This document shows positions 1 to 7,140 of a stretch of DNA of 23,705 bases, one piece after another. This DNA comes from an uncultured Collinsella sp. (GTDB taxonomy: Bacteria > Actinomycetota > Coriobacteriia > Coriobacteriales > Coriobacteriaceae). A model generated the notes under the pieces. That model did no database searches, had not been told where the DNA came from, and was given only the letters and a program-made list of their open reading frames with translations. Numbering within the stretch: position 1 is the stretch's first letter; the number at the start of each line of letters is the position of its first letter. The stretch covers positions 1 to 23,705 of the forward strand of contig UQZU01000031.1 of assembly GCA_900545665.1 (NCBI GenBank), read 5' to 3'. The position numbers and the translations under genes are program-made.

Positions 1-86
1 TCATGCCGCCGAAGTTGAAAGGCAGATTGCCGCTCTGGCGGGCTTGCAGCGTCGAGCCGTTACGCGGTTTGGTAAAACCGCGTAAC
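1..86. repeat. Structured repeat, copy A (right half only) with terminal hairpin
   Basis: This is the right-hand end of a dispersed element whose fuller copies lie at 8452-8612 and 13237-13371. Bases 46-87 are identical over 42 nt to 8571-8612. They include a perfect 12-bp inverted repeat, GTTACGCGGTTT (59-70) and AAACCGCGTAAC (75-86), with loop GGTA. The hairpin ends one base before the stop codon of the minus-strand GntR gene, so it forms the start of that gene's 3' untranslated region. Bases 27-43 occupy the place of the right pairing arm but have a different sequence from the other copies; the matching left arm would lie outside the window. No T-run follows the hairpin, so a simple intrinsic terminator is not proven. 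Confidence 0.7.
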
Positions 87-806
87 TTACATAACCATAA
101 CGTAGCGCGATCCCACGTAGTACTGCTTACCCATCAGGACCGGTTCGCCATTGGGGCCCGTAAAGCCGGCACGCAGGTTGAGCAGCGGATCGTGCGGAGC
201 AATGCCCAGCTCGGCCGCCTGCTCGGTATTGGCACGAACGGCCTCGACCGTGCGGTAGCCAACCGAGACAATCGGCGTTCCGCCAACACGCTCGACCTCG
301 GCAAAAATCGACTTGTCCTCAAGATCGGCCGTCAACAGCTCACGGTAGGCATCAAACGGCACAAAGATGTTCTCCTCAAAGATGGGCTCGCCGTCGGCCG
401 TACGCACGCGCTTGATATGCAGCAGCAGCGCATCCTTCTGCAGGCCAAAGAACTCCATCTCGTTTTGGCGCGCCGGAACGATCTGGCGATCGATCACGTG
501 CGCACCGGCCTTCATGCCGTTGCCGGCACACAGCGCGGTAAACGTCTGCAGCGTCGAGGCGTGAAACTGGCGATTGATGTGCGGCGTGGAGACAAAGGTG
601 CCACGGCCCTGCTGCTTAACCAGGTAGCCGTCGGAGCACAGCTCCTCGACGGCGCGGCGCACCGTAATGCGGCTCACGTCGTACTGCTCGGCTAGCTCAA
701 GCTCGGACGGAATACGCTCCTTGGGTGCATAAACACCTTTCTCGATCGCATCCTTGATTTCGTCGTAAATCTGCTGGTAAAGCGGTGCATTTTTGGGCGC
801 AGGCAT
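87..806 (-). CDS. GntR-family transcriptional regulator with UTRA domain (HutC/FarR type)
   Basis: The 239-residue protein has an N-terminal winged helix-turn-helix at about residues 8-75 (YQQIYDEIKDAIEKG, then LPSE-like IPSELELAEQYDVSRITVRRAVEEL and the wing QGRGTFV). A UTRA ligand-binding domain follows at about 95-235. Members of this subfamily usually repress sugar or amino-sugar uptake genes and release DNA when a phosphorylated sugar or related metabolite binds the UTRA domain. Length is normal for the family. The promoter region carries ACGT-ATATA-ACGT at 844-856; the same spacing recurs at the PTS and EamA promoters, so I infer autoregulation and control of those genes. The gene ends directly against hairpin repeat copy A. 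The effector is not deducible from sequence. Confidence 0.93.
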   Translation of the reverse strand: MPAPKNAPLYQQIYDEIKDAIEKGVYAPKERIPSELELAEQYDVSRITVRRAVEELCSDGYLVKQQGRGTFVSTPHINRQFHASTLQTFTALCAGNGMKAGAHVIDRQIVPARQNEMEFFGLQKDALLLHIKRVRTADGEPIFEENIFVPFDAYRELLTADLEDKSIFAEVERVGGTPIVSVGYRTVEAVRANTEQAAELGIAPHDPLLNLRAGFTGPNGEPVLMGKQYYVGSRYVMVM

Positions 807-843
807 ATCTAATCACTCTTATCGAAATATCGAAATAACTAAT

Positions 844-858
844 ACGTATATAACGTCT
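844..858. promoter_or_regulatory. Candidate operator upstream of GntR gene 87-806
   Basis: ACGT-ATATA-ACGT occupies 844-856 and lies about 40 bases upstream of the start codon. The 13-mer GTATATAACGTCT (846-858) matches 12 of 13 bases with the complement of 8270-8282 before the EamA gene. Its last ten bases recur exactly at 6986-6995 over the -10 box of the PTS operon. That it binds this GntR protein is inference from position and sharing. Confidence 0.5.
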
Positions 859-898
859 AGTTTCATATTACCTCATAATGATAAAACGATACACCCTC

Positions 899-942
899 CC
901 TACCAAAAAGCGACAGCTTCATTTTGGTAGGTTTTATCTGGG
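899..942 (+). repeat. 33-base GGGACAG-type hairpin repeat, copy 1
   Basis: Arms CCTACCAAAA (899-908) and TTTTGGTAGG (922-931) pair perfectly over 10 bp. They are followed by TTTTATCTGGG, which also follows the copy at 3033-3065. A third copy in opposite orientation is at 10532-10564. It lies between the YitT stop and the GntR start. The T-rich tail is on the plus strand although both flanking genes are on the minus strand, so it does not look like an ordinary terminator for them. Confidence 0.65.
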
Positions 943-945
943 CAA

Positions 946-985
946 ACGAGAGCCTCTCGAAAGCAACGGGGCTTTCGGGGGGCTC
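946..985 (-). terminator. Possible terminator hairpin downstream of the YitT gene
   Basis: GAGCC (950-954) and CGAAAGC (958-964) pair with GCTTTCG (971-977) and GGCTC (981-985), with a 3x3 internal loop. Reading the minus strand, the stem is followed by TCGTTTG, a weak T-run. It starts 40 bases after the YitT stop codon, a usual place for a terminator. Confidence 0.4.
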
Positions 986-1025
986 GTTCGGATGGGTTGC
1001 GCAGGACCGGCAAAATGCCAATACC

Positions 1026-2033
1026 CTACTTGCCGTCGTCCTGCTGCAGGCTGTCCTGTTCGCTGAGGCGCGCCTGCCTGCTGGCCATGCGTGCGGGCTT
1101 GTCGGGATCGGGAACGGCCGTGGGCATGGGCTCGTCGACATGACCACCCCACCAGCCGCCCACAAAGTTGAGCGTGTGGAACACGTTGATCACGGCGCCG
1201 GGATCAACGTCGCACACCAGCTTGATAATGTCCTGACTCTCGTAGGTCGAGACAACAGTGTTCAGCAGGTACATCTTTTCGCGGCTATATCCGCCGACGA
1301 CCTCGGCGCAGCTAATGCCGTGCTGAAAATGGTTTACGTAGGCAGTCATGACCTCGTCTGCCTTACGCGTCGTGATCTGCAGCGTCACGCGATCGTAGCG
1401 ACGATAGAAACTGTCGATAGTCTTGGTCGAAATAAACTGGAACACGATGGAATACGCCGCCTTGTCCCAGCCAAACATAAAGCCAAAGATCGCCAGGATA
1501 AAGCAGTTGAAACCAAAGATGACGCCCCAGATGGTCTTGCCCGTGTGGTTGGAAACCCACAGCGCGATAAAGTCGGTGCCGCCGGTGGATGCGCCGGATT
1601 TAAGCGCGATGGCAGCGCCCAGACCCGAGACCACGCCGCCAAAAATGATGAGCATGATCTTGTCGCCCAAAAACGGCGCGAAGTGAAAGACGTTGAGGAA
1701 CAGCGATGAGAGCACGACCTGCATCATCGAGAAGATGACGAAGCGCTTGCTAATGCCGCTCCAACATAGGAGCGCCACGGGGATGTTGAGCGCGAGCATG
1801 CCGAGCGAGATGTCGATATGAACGCCACCCAGCGAGGTAACGCGATCGAGTAGGACCGCGACGCCGGTAAGACCGCTCGGAAGCAGGTCGGCGGGCTGAA
1901 TGAACGCCTGGATCAGAAATGTCTGGAGAACGGCGGAAATGGTGACCGCCACAGCGGTAATGGCACGGCGGACGATGGTGAGGCGGCCGAGCACGAGCAC
2001 GCGGTCCGTGAGCTGATCGATGGCGTTCGCCAC
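1026..2033 (-). CDS. YitT-family membrane protein (DUF161 plus C-terminal DUF2179)
   Basis: The 335-residue protein has several hydrophobic segments in its first two thirds (near residues 22-45, 65-85, 90-110, 120-140 and 165-190). Gly-rich membrane motifs such as GGVVSGLGAAIALKSGASTG, typical of YitT proteins, are present. A soluble domain at about 228-290 matches the DUF2179 type found at the C-terminus of these proteins. The last 40 residues are charged, Gln-rich and probably disordered, making it longer than the usual 280-300. The start is GTG, preceded at 5 nt by AAAGGAG (complement of 2039-2045), which fixes it. YitT proteins are integral membrane proteins whose substrate is not established. 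It lies upstream of the GntR gene, separated by 219 bases with its own hairpins, so co-transcription is uncertain. Confidence 0.9.
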   Translation of the reverse strand: MANAIDQLTDRVLVLGRLTIVRRAITAVAVTISAVLQTFLIQAFIQPADLLPSGLTGVAVLLDRVTSLGGVHIDISLGMLALNIPVALLCWSGISKRFVIFSMMQVVLSSLFLNVFHFAPFLGDKIMLIIFGGVVSGLGAAIALKSGASTGGTDFIALWVSNHTGKTIWGVIFGFNCFILAIFGFMFGWDKAAYSIVFQFISTKTIDSFYRRYDRVTLQITTRKADEVMTAYVNHFQHGISCAEVVGGYSREKMYLLNTVVSTYESQDIIKLVCDVDPGAVINVFHTLNFVGGWWGGHVDEPMPTAVPDPDKPARMASRQARLSEQDSLQQDDGK

Positions 2034-2171
2034 GCAGGCTCCTTTCGAAGGCAGATGTAGTTGTGGGGTATGTCCGCGATTGTAGCATGGAGCGTGCGGG
2101 GGCGCTTCAATTCACCCTCTCTCGACAACCAAAGCGGGACCAGCAACCCCACGACCAAAGGCCCAAATTAC

Positions 2172-2290
2172 AAGTGAGTAGACTTTACGCGACCTGCAGA
2201 GCACACCCAAAACCGCCACCCCTGTGACCTGCGGTTTTACTAGAGCAGATGCGCTTTGTGCTCGTCTTGCATCAAAAAGTCTACTCACTT
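2172..2290. repeat. 119-bp element with perfect 15-bp terminal inverted repeats
   Basis: AAGTGAGTAGACTTT (2172-2186) is the exact reverse complement of AAAGTCTACTCACTT (2276-2290). Inside are further nested pairs: GAGCACA with TGTGCTC, and AAAACCGC with GCGGTTTT, so the whole stretch can fold into one long branched hairpin. It sits in the 354-base gap between the YitT start and the HAD stop and contains no ORF of note. It could be a miniature inverted-repeat element or a structured RNA. No clear target-site duplication is seen at its edges. Confidence 0.7.
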
Positions 2291-2336
2291 AGTCCGAATC
2301 GAAGCCAAACGGATCCAAATAGATGACAAATTAAGC

Positions 2337-2384
2337 CAATCCGCAGCAAAAGACGCGTGAATCAGTGCTTCTCGCGGCGGATTG
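2337..2384 (-). other. Imperfect hairpin just past the HAD gene
   Basis: CAATCCGC (2337-2344) pairs with GCGGATTG (2377-2384), separated by 32 bases. Reading the minus strand it begins 3 bases after the HAD stop codon and is followed by GCTTAATTTG. It may act as a 3' end structure; evidence for termination is weak. Confidence 0.3.
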
Positions 2385-2387
2385 ACG

Positions 2388-3017
2388 CTACAAAGCGGCC
2401 AAAATGTCGGTCAGATTATCGATAACGGAATCGGCTCGCGATTGATCGAGGTTGACACCCTCGTGCGGACGCAGCGCCAGGACGCAGGCGCCGGAGCGCT
2501 TACCAGCCTCGATGCCCAAAGGCGAATCCTCGATAACCAGGCACTCGGCAGGCTCCACCCCCAGCGCCTCCATGGCACGCAGGTAGATCTCGGGGTCGGG
2601 CTTAAACGCACTGCACTCGTGACCGCTGATGGTGTAGTCCAGCACGTCGGCGATACCGGCAATCTCCACCAGCTCGTCGATCAACTCGCGATAGGACGAG
2701 CTCGCGATGGCACACTTCACGCCACGCTCATGCAGCTCACGCATCACCGGCTCCGTCTGCTCGTTGAGCAGCTCGGCATACGGAACGGGGTGGTCCGGGC
2801 TGTAGACCTGCTTGTACTCCACGCGTAGGCGCTCGCGCAGCTCAACATCGTCGGGCACCAGCGCCTCCCAAATGGCCGGCTCGTTAGACCCCGAAAGATC
2901 GGGAATCTCGTCAAAGTGGAACCCCTTCTCTTCCATAAACGCCACGCGGCGGCGGTTGTAGAACCACTCGGTATCGACCAGCACGCCGTCCATGTCAAAC
3001 AGCACTGCCTTGATCAT
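2388..3017 (-). CDS. HAD-superfamily hydrolase, beta-phosphoglucomutase-like subfamily
   Basis: The protein has all HAD motifs: motif I DMDGVLVDTE near the N-terminus with the two catalytic Asp, motif II Ser in CAIASSS, motif III Lys in FKPDP, and motif IV EDSPLG. The cap domain between motifs I and II is the helical type of phosphatases and beta-phosphoglucomutases. Such enzymes remove or move a phosphate on sugar phosphates or nucleotides in the cytoplasm. Two in-frame ATGs exist. SD GGAGGAG touches the first (3023) and stands 6 bases before the second (3017), so I chose 3017, giving 209 residues. A strong terminator (3109-3139) lies upstream, so it is probably transcribed separately from the SIS gene. 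A link to the PTS sugar is possible but unproven. Confidence 0.9.
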   Translation of the reverse strand: MIKAVLFDMDGVLVDTEWFYNRRRVAFMEEKGFHFDEIPDLSGSNEPAIWEALVPDDVELRERLRVEYKQVYSPDHPVPYAELLNEQTEPVMRELHERGVKCAIASSSYRELIDELVEIAGIADVLDYTISGHECSAFKPDPEIYLRAMEALGVEPAECLVIEDSPLGIEAGKRSGACVLALRPHEGVNLDQSRADSVIDNLTDILAAL

Positions 3018-3032
3018 ACGCATCTCCTCCTA

Positions 3033-3076
3033 CCTGCCAAAAAGGGACAGGTTTATTTTGGTAGGTTTTATCTGGG
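3033..3076 (+). repeat. 33-base GGGACAG-type hairpin repeat, copy 2
   Basis: Arms CCTGCCAAAA (3033-3042) and TTTTGGTAGG (3056-3065) pair over 10 bp with one G-T pair. GGGACAGG lies between them, and TTTTATCTGGG follows as in copy 1. It lies between the HAD start and the terminator of the SIS gene, in the presumed HAD promoter region. Confidence 0.65.
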
Positions 3077-3100
3077 GTTTTATGACGCGACAGACACGCC

Positions 3101-3139
3101 CCCAAAGCAAAAAGGGGACGGGGCGCAAACCCCATCCCC
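3101..3139 (-). terminator. Rho-independent terminator of the PTS/SIS operon
   Basis: Reading the minus strand, GGGGATGGGG (3139-3130), loop TTTGCG, and CCCCGTCCCC (3123-3114) form a 10-bp GC-rich stem with one wobble. TTTTTGCTTT follows directly. It lies 35 bases past the SIS stop codon at 3174. Confidence 0.85.
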
Positions 3140-3173
3140 TCTCAATCAACCCGTAAGGTCTACTTACTTGTGA

Positions 3174-4157
3174 TTAGTAGGAAAGCTTCCACATGTAGCG
3201 ACGCATGGTCAGCGGGTGCTGACGGGCCTCGGCGATCTGGTTGCCGTACTCGCGCATAACGGCGAGGTGCAGCAGCGGGTTGAAGTAGGTGACGACGCTC
3301 GCGGGCACGGCGTCAGCCAGGCCGTAGTCCTTGGAGTCGATCAGAGCGACCTTGGCGCCCATGCGCTCAAGGAAGGTGAGGGCGCGGGCGTCCATCGGAC
3401 GGGTGGCGCCATCGGACATGAAGAAGACGTAGGGCTTACCCTCGGTGGAAACCTCGAACGGGCCGTGGAAGTACTCGCCGGTGTTGTAGGCGGCGGCGTC
3501 GATCCACTGCATCTCGGTGAACAGGAAGGCGGCGTGAGAATAAGCCATCTTCTCGGAGGCACCGGAAGCCATGAAGTAGATCATCTTGTCGTCCTTGAAG
3601 TCCTCGGCGAACTTCTTGGCGAGCTTCTTGCAGTGCTGAGCGGCGTTCTCGCAGAGATCGAAGATGTTGGTGAGGCCGGTGATCATGTCCTCGTAGTGGT
3701 CATAACCCTCGGTCTGCTGAAGGATCTCGAGAGCAAGAGCGATGGCGTAGCCGGGCTTCTCGCACTTGGCAGCGTAGTTGGCGTGGAAGCCGTGGACGAT
3801 GACGTGGTCGGCGTCGACGGTCAGAGCGGAGCCAGCCTTGTTGGTGAGGGAGACGACCGGGCAGTTGTGCTTCTTGGCGGTCTTGTTGGCCTCGACGGTC
3901 TCGGGCGTGGAGCCACCGAGGGAGCAGGTGATCACGAAGGTGTGCTCGTTGACCCAGGAAGGCGTGTCGTAGTTGAACTCGTTAGCAGTGAAGATCTGAA
4001 CGTTCAGCTTGTCCGTGTTGTTGGCCAGGAAGTACTTGGCGGGGTAAAGGTCGGACATGGAAGCGCCGCAGCCGACGAAGGCGACGCTGTGGATCTCGTG
4101 GTTGGACAGGACGTCAGCGACGATCTGCTTAGGGAGGTTAAGGTCGATCTCGTACAT
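3174..4157 (-). CDS. SIS-domain sugar isomerase/deglycase, FrlB/GfrF/FraB-like
   Basis: The 327-residue protein has two SIS domains. The first begins with the phosphosugar-binding pattern VAFVGCGASMSDLYPAKYF (about residues 25-43) and CSLGGSTPET (78-87). Glu215 and His231 lie 16 residues apart (TEMQWID...EYFHGPFE), the spacing of the catalytic Glu488 and His504 pair of GlmS isomerase and of the pair in the deglycase FraB. It therefore probably acts on a 6-phosphorylated Amadori compound, splitting it to glucose 6-phosphate and an amino acid; substrate is inference. SD AAAGGA stands 9 bases before ATG 4157; an earlier ATG at 4166 abuts it, so 4157 is preferred. It is the last gene after the PTS genes, with a 198-base gap holding two hairpins, and ends at a terminator. 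A paralogue lies at 8611-9603. Confidence 0.88.
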   Translation of the reverse strand: MYEIDLNLPKQIVADVLSNHEIHSVAFVGCGASMSDLYPAKYFLANNTDKLNVQIFTANEFNYDTPSWVNEHTFVITCSLGGSTPETVEANKTAKKHNCPVVSLTNKAGSALTVDADHVIVHGFHANYAAKCEKPGYAIALALEILQQTEGYDHYEDMITGLTNIFDLCENAAQHCKKLAKKFAEDFKDDKMIYFMASGASEKMAYSHAAFLFTEMQWIDAAAYNTGEYFHGPFEVSTEGKPYVFFMSDGATRPMDARALTFLERMGAKVALIDSKDYGLADAVPASVVTYFNPLLHLAVMREYGNQIAEARQHPLTMRRYMWKLSY

Positions 4158-4248
4158 CTGACACATTCCTTTCGATTTTTGCGGCGCCACTTTGCCGGGC
4201 GCACGCAGGGTTACCGTGATTTGGACCGAGTCACCGGCCCGTTGAGGA

Positions 4249-4277
4249 TGTGTCAAAGGGACTGTCCCTTTGACACA
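4249..4277. repeat. Perfect 14-bp palindrome between IID and SIS genes
   Basis: TGTGTCAAAGGGAC (4249-4262) is the exact reverse complement of GTCCCTTTGACACA (4264-4277), with a single central T. It lies about 90 bases upstream of the SIS start. It may be an operator or an mRNA processing hairpin. The centre GGGACTGTCCC resembles words in other repeats of this window. Confidence 0.7.
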
Positions 4278-4290
4278 TTTAGGGATGGAA

Positions 4291-4321
4291 GCCTGCCTGG
4301 GGTATGGGATGCCAGGCAGGC
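4291..4321 (-). other. Intercistronic hairpin after the IID gene
   Basis: GCCTGCCTGG (4291-4300) and CCAGGCAGGC (4312-4321) form a perfect 10-bp stem with an 11-base loop, 34 bases past the IID stop. On the minus strand only TTCC follows. It is more likely an mRNA-stabilising or partial termination structure than a strong terminator. Confidence 0.5.
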
Positions 4322-4355
4322 CCCCGGGGGAAAGCGGTTGGACGCTTGGTCGCGA

Positions 4356-5189
4356 CTAGGCCAGGATGCCGGCCGCGGAGAGGGCGATGCCGCCCACGAT
4401 GGCGATCACGAGAAGCCAACCGGTGTTGACGTTCTTCTTGATGAGCCAGTACATAAGGCCGGTGAGGCCAAGGGAGATCATCTGGGGCATCATGCCGTCC
4501 AGGATGTCCTGGATCACAACGGTGCCGTCAGCGAACTGCAGCGGGGTGGTGGCGCCGATCAGCGTGGCGATCATGCCGCCCACGGACATAAGACCCACGA
4601 TGCCGCAGACATACATGAGCTTCTCCATGAGGTCGCCGCCCTGAAGCTTGCTCAGGTACTCGTGGCCGCCCTGATAGCCCATCTTGGCTGCGAACCAAGT
4701 GATCAGCACAGCGGGGACGATGGAGATGAGCATGGCCAGGATCGGGCCCATGATGGAGCCCTGCTGAGCCAGCTGAACGCCCAGACCAAAGGCGATAACG
4801 CGGATGGTGCCCTGGAAGAAGGAGTCACCGATGCCGGAAAGCGGACCCATGAGGGAGGTCTTGACCGCGTTGATCGAATCGGGATCGAAGTTCTCAGGAT
4901 CCTTGGCGTACTCCTCCTCCATGGAGGCGGCGAGGCCCAGGATGAAAGCGCTCGTCTGCGGGGTGCAGTTGTAGAACGCCATGTGACGGTGGTAAGCCTC
5001 TTTCTTGGCCTCGAGCTGCTTGGGGTCAGACTCGTCGGGATAGAGGCGGTCGAGCGTGGGAACCATGCCGTAGAGGAAGCCCATGTTCATCTGACGCTCG
5101 TAGTTCCAAGAGGCCTGGATGGCCCAGGAGCGCCAGAAGAACTGGCTGACCTTCTTGTTCAGGGACACGTCCTTGGTTGCGGTTGCCAT
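4356..5189 (-). CDS. PTS mannose/fructose/sorbose-family IID component
   Basis: The 277-residue integral membrane protein of a mannose-family phosphotransferase system works with IIC to move sugar across the membrane. Family features include the N-terminal region FFWRSWAIQASWNYERQMNMGF, the loop SLMGPLSGIGDSFFQGT, and C-terminal membrane segments (TGLMYWLIKKNVNTGWLLVIAIVGGIALSAAGIL). Length is normal. The start was chosen at 5189 because SD AAGGAGG, overlapping the IIC stop, stands just before it; longer readings would overlap IIC. It follows IIC by 13 bases, so the two are translated from one mRNA. Two hairpins separate it from the downstream SIS gene. Confidence 0.95.
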   Translation of the reverse strand: MATATKDVSLNKKVSQFFWRSWAIQASWNYERQMNMGFLYGMVPTLDRLYPDESDPKQLEAKKEAYHRHMAFYNCTPQTSAFILGLAASMEEEYAKDPENFDPDSINAVKTSLMGPLSGIGDSFFQGTIRVIAFGLGVQLAQQGSIMGPILAMLISIVPAVLITWFAAKMGYQGGHEYLSKLQGGDLMEKLMYVCGIVGLMSVGGMIATLIGATTPLQFADGTVVIQDILDGMMPQMISLGLTGLMYWLIKKNVNTGWLLVIAIVGGIALSAAGILA

Positions 5190-5202
5190 AGTGTGTTCCT
5201 CC

Positions 5203-5997
5203 TTAGTCTTCGTCGTCTTCGAGCGGATCGTAATCGGAATCGACACCGGCGGCTGCATGGGAACCGTTGAACTTGAAGCCCATGAAGACGACAGCCAGGC
5301 ACACACCGATCAGAGCGACCGCGATGACGGACAGGTTGAGGTAAGCGGCGAGCAGGAAACCGATGAACAGGAACGGAGTCATACCCTTCTTGATCATCAT
5401 GGTGAGCAGCAGGGCCAAGCCGTAGGCGGTCATGATCTTGGTCGAAACGTTAAGACCAGTGGACAGCCACTCGGGAACCATGTTGACGATGGTCTGGACC
5501 AGGTCGGTGCCGACAAAGACGGCGAGGAAGATCGGCAGGAAGTACATGAGAGCGTACAGACCGGAGCCGGCGCAGATGTGCATACGGTAGGCGGTCTTGA
5601 ACTTTCCGTTATCGATCGCGTTATCTGCCACATGGGTGAGGGCGGCGATGATGGAACGGAACACGATGCCGAGGAGCTGACCCAGGACGGCGACCGGGAT
5701 GGCGATCGTCATGGCGGTCTCGGCAGAAGCATCGGTCAGGCACGCAAAGGCAGCGGCCACGATGCCGCCCAGGACCATATCGGGCGGAACGGCGGCGCCG
5801 ACCTGCACCAGGCCCATGGACACGAGCTCGACGGCGGCACCGACGGCAAGGCCGGTGGGCACATCGCCCAGCAGCAGACCGACGAGCGTAGCACCAACGA
5901 GGGGCTGCTCGAAGTTAAGACGACCGAGCAGGCGGGAGTCCCACATGCAGAACACGCCGACGAGGCCGACGAGCACCGCACTGATGAACGTATTCAT
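5203..5997 (-). CDS. PTS mannose/fructose/sorbose-family IIC component
   Basis: The 264-residue hydrophobic protein starts with family pattern GLVGVFCMWDSRLLGRLNF. The membrane motif LLLGDVPTGLAVGAAVELVSMG follows, with the conserved run VGAAVPPDMVLGGIVAAAF after it. Several transmembrane helices follow, and the tail is acidic (DSDYDPLEDDED). With IID it forms the sugar channel. SD AAAGGAG lies 7 bases before the ATG at 5997. The IIAB stop is 36 bases upstream and the IID start 13 bases downstream, a tight operon. Confidence 0.95.
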   Translation of the reverse strand: MNTFISAVLVGLVGVFCMWDSRLLGRLNFEQPLVGATLVGLLLGDVPTGLAVGAAVELVSMGLVQVGAAVPPDMVLGGIVAAAFACLTDASAETAMTIAIPVAVLGQLLGIVFRSIIAALTHVADNAIDNGKFKTAYRMHICAGSGLYALMYFLPIFLAVFVGTDLVQTIVNMVPEWLSTGLNVSTKIMTAYGLALLLTMMIKKGMTPFLFIGFLLAAYLNLSVIAVALIGVCLAVVFMGFKFNGSHAAAGVDSDYDPLEDDED

Positions 5998-6033
5998 ACC
6001 CTTCTCCTTTCAGTCAGGCAAAAGCCTGGTTGA

Positions 6034-6957
6034 TTACAGCTTGGCGTCGATGTCGACGCTCTGATACGTGGGGGTCTGCTGGACGTAGAGCTTGATGCCC
6101 ATGTCGAGCAGCTGGTTGATATCGGCCTTCTGGGTGGCATCGAGGAAGACGGAGCTGTCCTTGCCGCCGACCTGATCGGCACCGTCGTGGTTGGCGGTGG
6201 CGCCCAGGTTGATGGCGTCGAGCTTGTAGCCCTGGCAGAACTGCAGCATCTCGGCAGTGTTGCCAAAGACGAACATGACGCGCTCGCCGAGGGTGTTGAG
6301 CTTGTCCATCTTGGCGAGGGCACGCTCGACGGTGAAGACGTTCAGGCGCACGCCCTGGGGCTTGGCCAGCTTAAGAGCGCCCTTCTTGATGTCATCGTTG
6401 GCGGCAGCGTTGTCGACGACGATGATGCGCTCGGCCTGAACCTTGGTGGTCCAGGTAAAGACGACCTGGCCGTGCAGCAGACGGTAGTCAAGACGTGCGA
6501 GGACGATCTTGGCGGGACCGGAGCTGTGACGGGGCGCCTTGGCCTTCTTGGCGGGAGCCGCGGCAGCCTCGACCGGTGCATTGGGGTTGGTCAGACCGGT
6601 GCGGGCCTCGTTGATGAGGGCCGCGAGCTCGGCATCCTTGATGGGGGCGGGGCTCATAGCGAGCGTCAGCGCCAGCGGAATATTGAAACCGCTGACAACC
6701 GTGAACTTCGTGCCGTTCTTGGAAAGCTCGACCATGTTGTTGTTGACCGAGCTGCCGAGCATATCGGTCAGCACATAGACGGTGTCGTCCGCGTTGAACG
6801 TGGCGATCATGGCGTCCACCTTGTTGGTGATGGGCTCCTTGTCGTCACGAGCAAGCGACACGACGTGGACGTTCGACACGTCGCCGAGAACCATCTCGAG
6901 CGTGTCTTTGGCGCCTGCGGCCAGGCCGCCATGAGATGCGAGAATGATCTGATTCAT
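6034..6957 (-). CDS. PTS mannose-family IIA-IIB fusion protein (ManX-type)
   Basis: The 307-residue soluble phosphocarrier has a IIA domain at residues 1-120 with phosphorylated His9 in ILASHGGLA. An Ala/Pro/Lys-rich linker follows at about 122-147, then a IIB domain with His162 in RLDYRLLHGQV. Phosphate passes from HPr to His9, then His162, then to the incoming sugar at the IIC/IID channel. The IIB motif is usually RIDDRLIHGQV; the Tyr in place of the second Asp is a small departure. The start has SD AAAAGGAGGAGG. It is the first gene of the operon, with a -10 box TATAAT at 6984-6989 (minus strand), an ACGT-N5-ACGT motif over it and tandem direct repeats upstream. The sugar is unknown; Amadori compounds fit the neighbouring SIS enzymes. 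Confidence 0.95.
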   Translation of the reverse strand: MNQIILASHGGLAAGAKDTLEMVLGDVSNVHVVSLARDDKEPITNKVDAMIATFNADDTVYVLTDMLGSSVNNNMVELSKNGTKFTVVSGFNIPLALTLAMSPAPIKDAELAALINEARTGLTNPNAPVEAAAAPAKKAKAPRHSSGPAKIVLARLDYRLLHGQVVFTWTTKVQAERIIVVDNAAANDDIKKGALKLAKPQGVRLNVFTVERALAKMDKLNTLGERVMFVFGNTAEMLQFCQGYKLDAINLGATANHDGADQVGGKDSSVFLDATQKADINQLLDMGIKLYVQQTPTYQSVDIDAKL

Positions 6958-6983
6958 CTTGCCTCCTCCTTTTCGTTATGGTC

Positions 6984-7012
6984 ATTATAACGTCTTATAC
7001 GTTGCTTATATT
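6984..7012 (-). promoter_or_regulatory. Promoter of the PTS operon with overlapping ACGT-N5-ACGT motif
   Basis: On the minus strand a consensus TATAAT (6984-6989) lies 27 bases before the IIAB start; the -35 region at 7007-7012 (AATATA) is poor. AACGT (6989-6993) and ACGTT (6999-7003) form an inverted repeat with ACGT-N5-ACGT spacing, directly against the -10 box. That is where a repressor would block RNA polymerase. A weak -35 also suggests the need for an activator. Confidence 0.6.
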
Positions 7013-7027
7013 GCTAATTAGTATAAA

Positions 7028-7062
7028 GACCGTTTGCGGGTGAAAAACGACCGTTCGCGGGT
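7028..7062. promoter_or_regulatory. Tandem direct repeats upstream of the PTS promoter
   Basis: GACCGTTTGCGGGT (7028-7041) and GACCGTTCGCGGGT (7049-7062) differ at one base and repeat with a 21-bp period, two helical turns. They lie about 40-75 bases upstream of the -10 box. The place and period fit an activator binding as a dimer on one face of the DNA. The protein is unknown. Confidence 0.55.
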
Positions 7063-7140
7063 TTAACGCACTTGAAACGTGGGGGCTGGGCAGGCCGGCG
7101 ACGGCGGGATAACCCCAGGTCGGACGCCGCGCGCAACCCC

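Noticed and set aside
59..86. Hairpin as a standard intrinsic terminator
   Set aside because: The stem is perfect but no T-run follows on the minus strand here or in the identical copy at 8584-8611, so it is listed as part of a repeat.
863..1165. 100-residue minus-strand frame between YitT and GntR genes
   Set aside because: It overlaps the YitT C-terminus and the 33-base repeat, and has no domain.
2172..2290. CRISPR-like or IS-end interpretation of the inverted repeats
   Set aside because: There is no repeat-spacer series and no transposase in the window; only a single pair of inverted ends exists.
3216..5270. 684-residue plus-strand open frame
   Set aside because: It lies antisense to the SIS and PTS IID genes, has low-complexity His/Asp/Gly-rich composition and no domain; it is a shadow of high-GC codon use.
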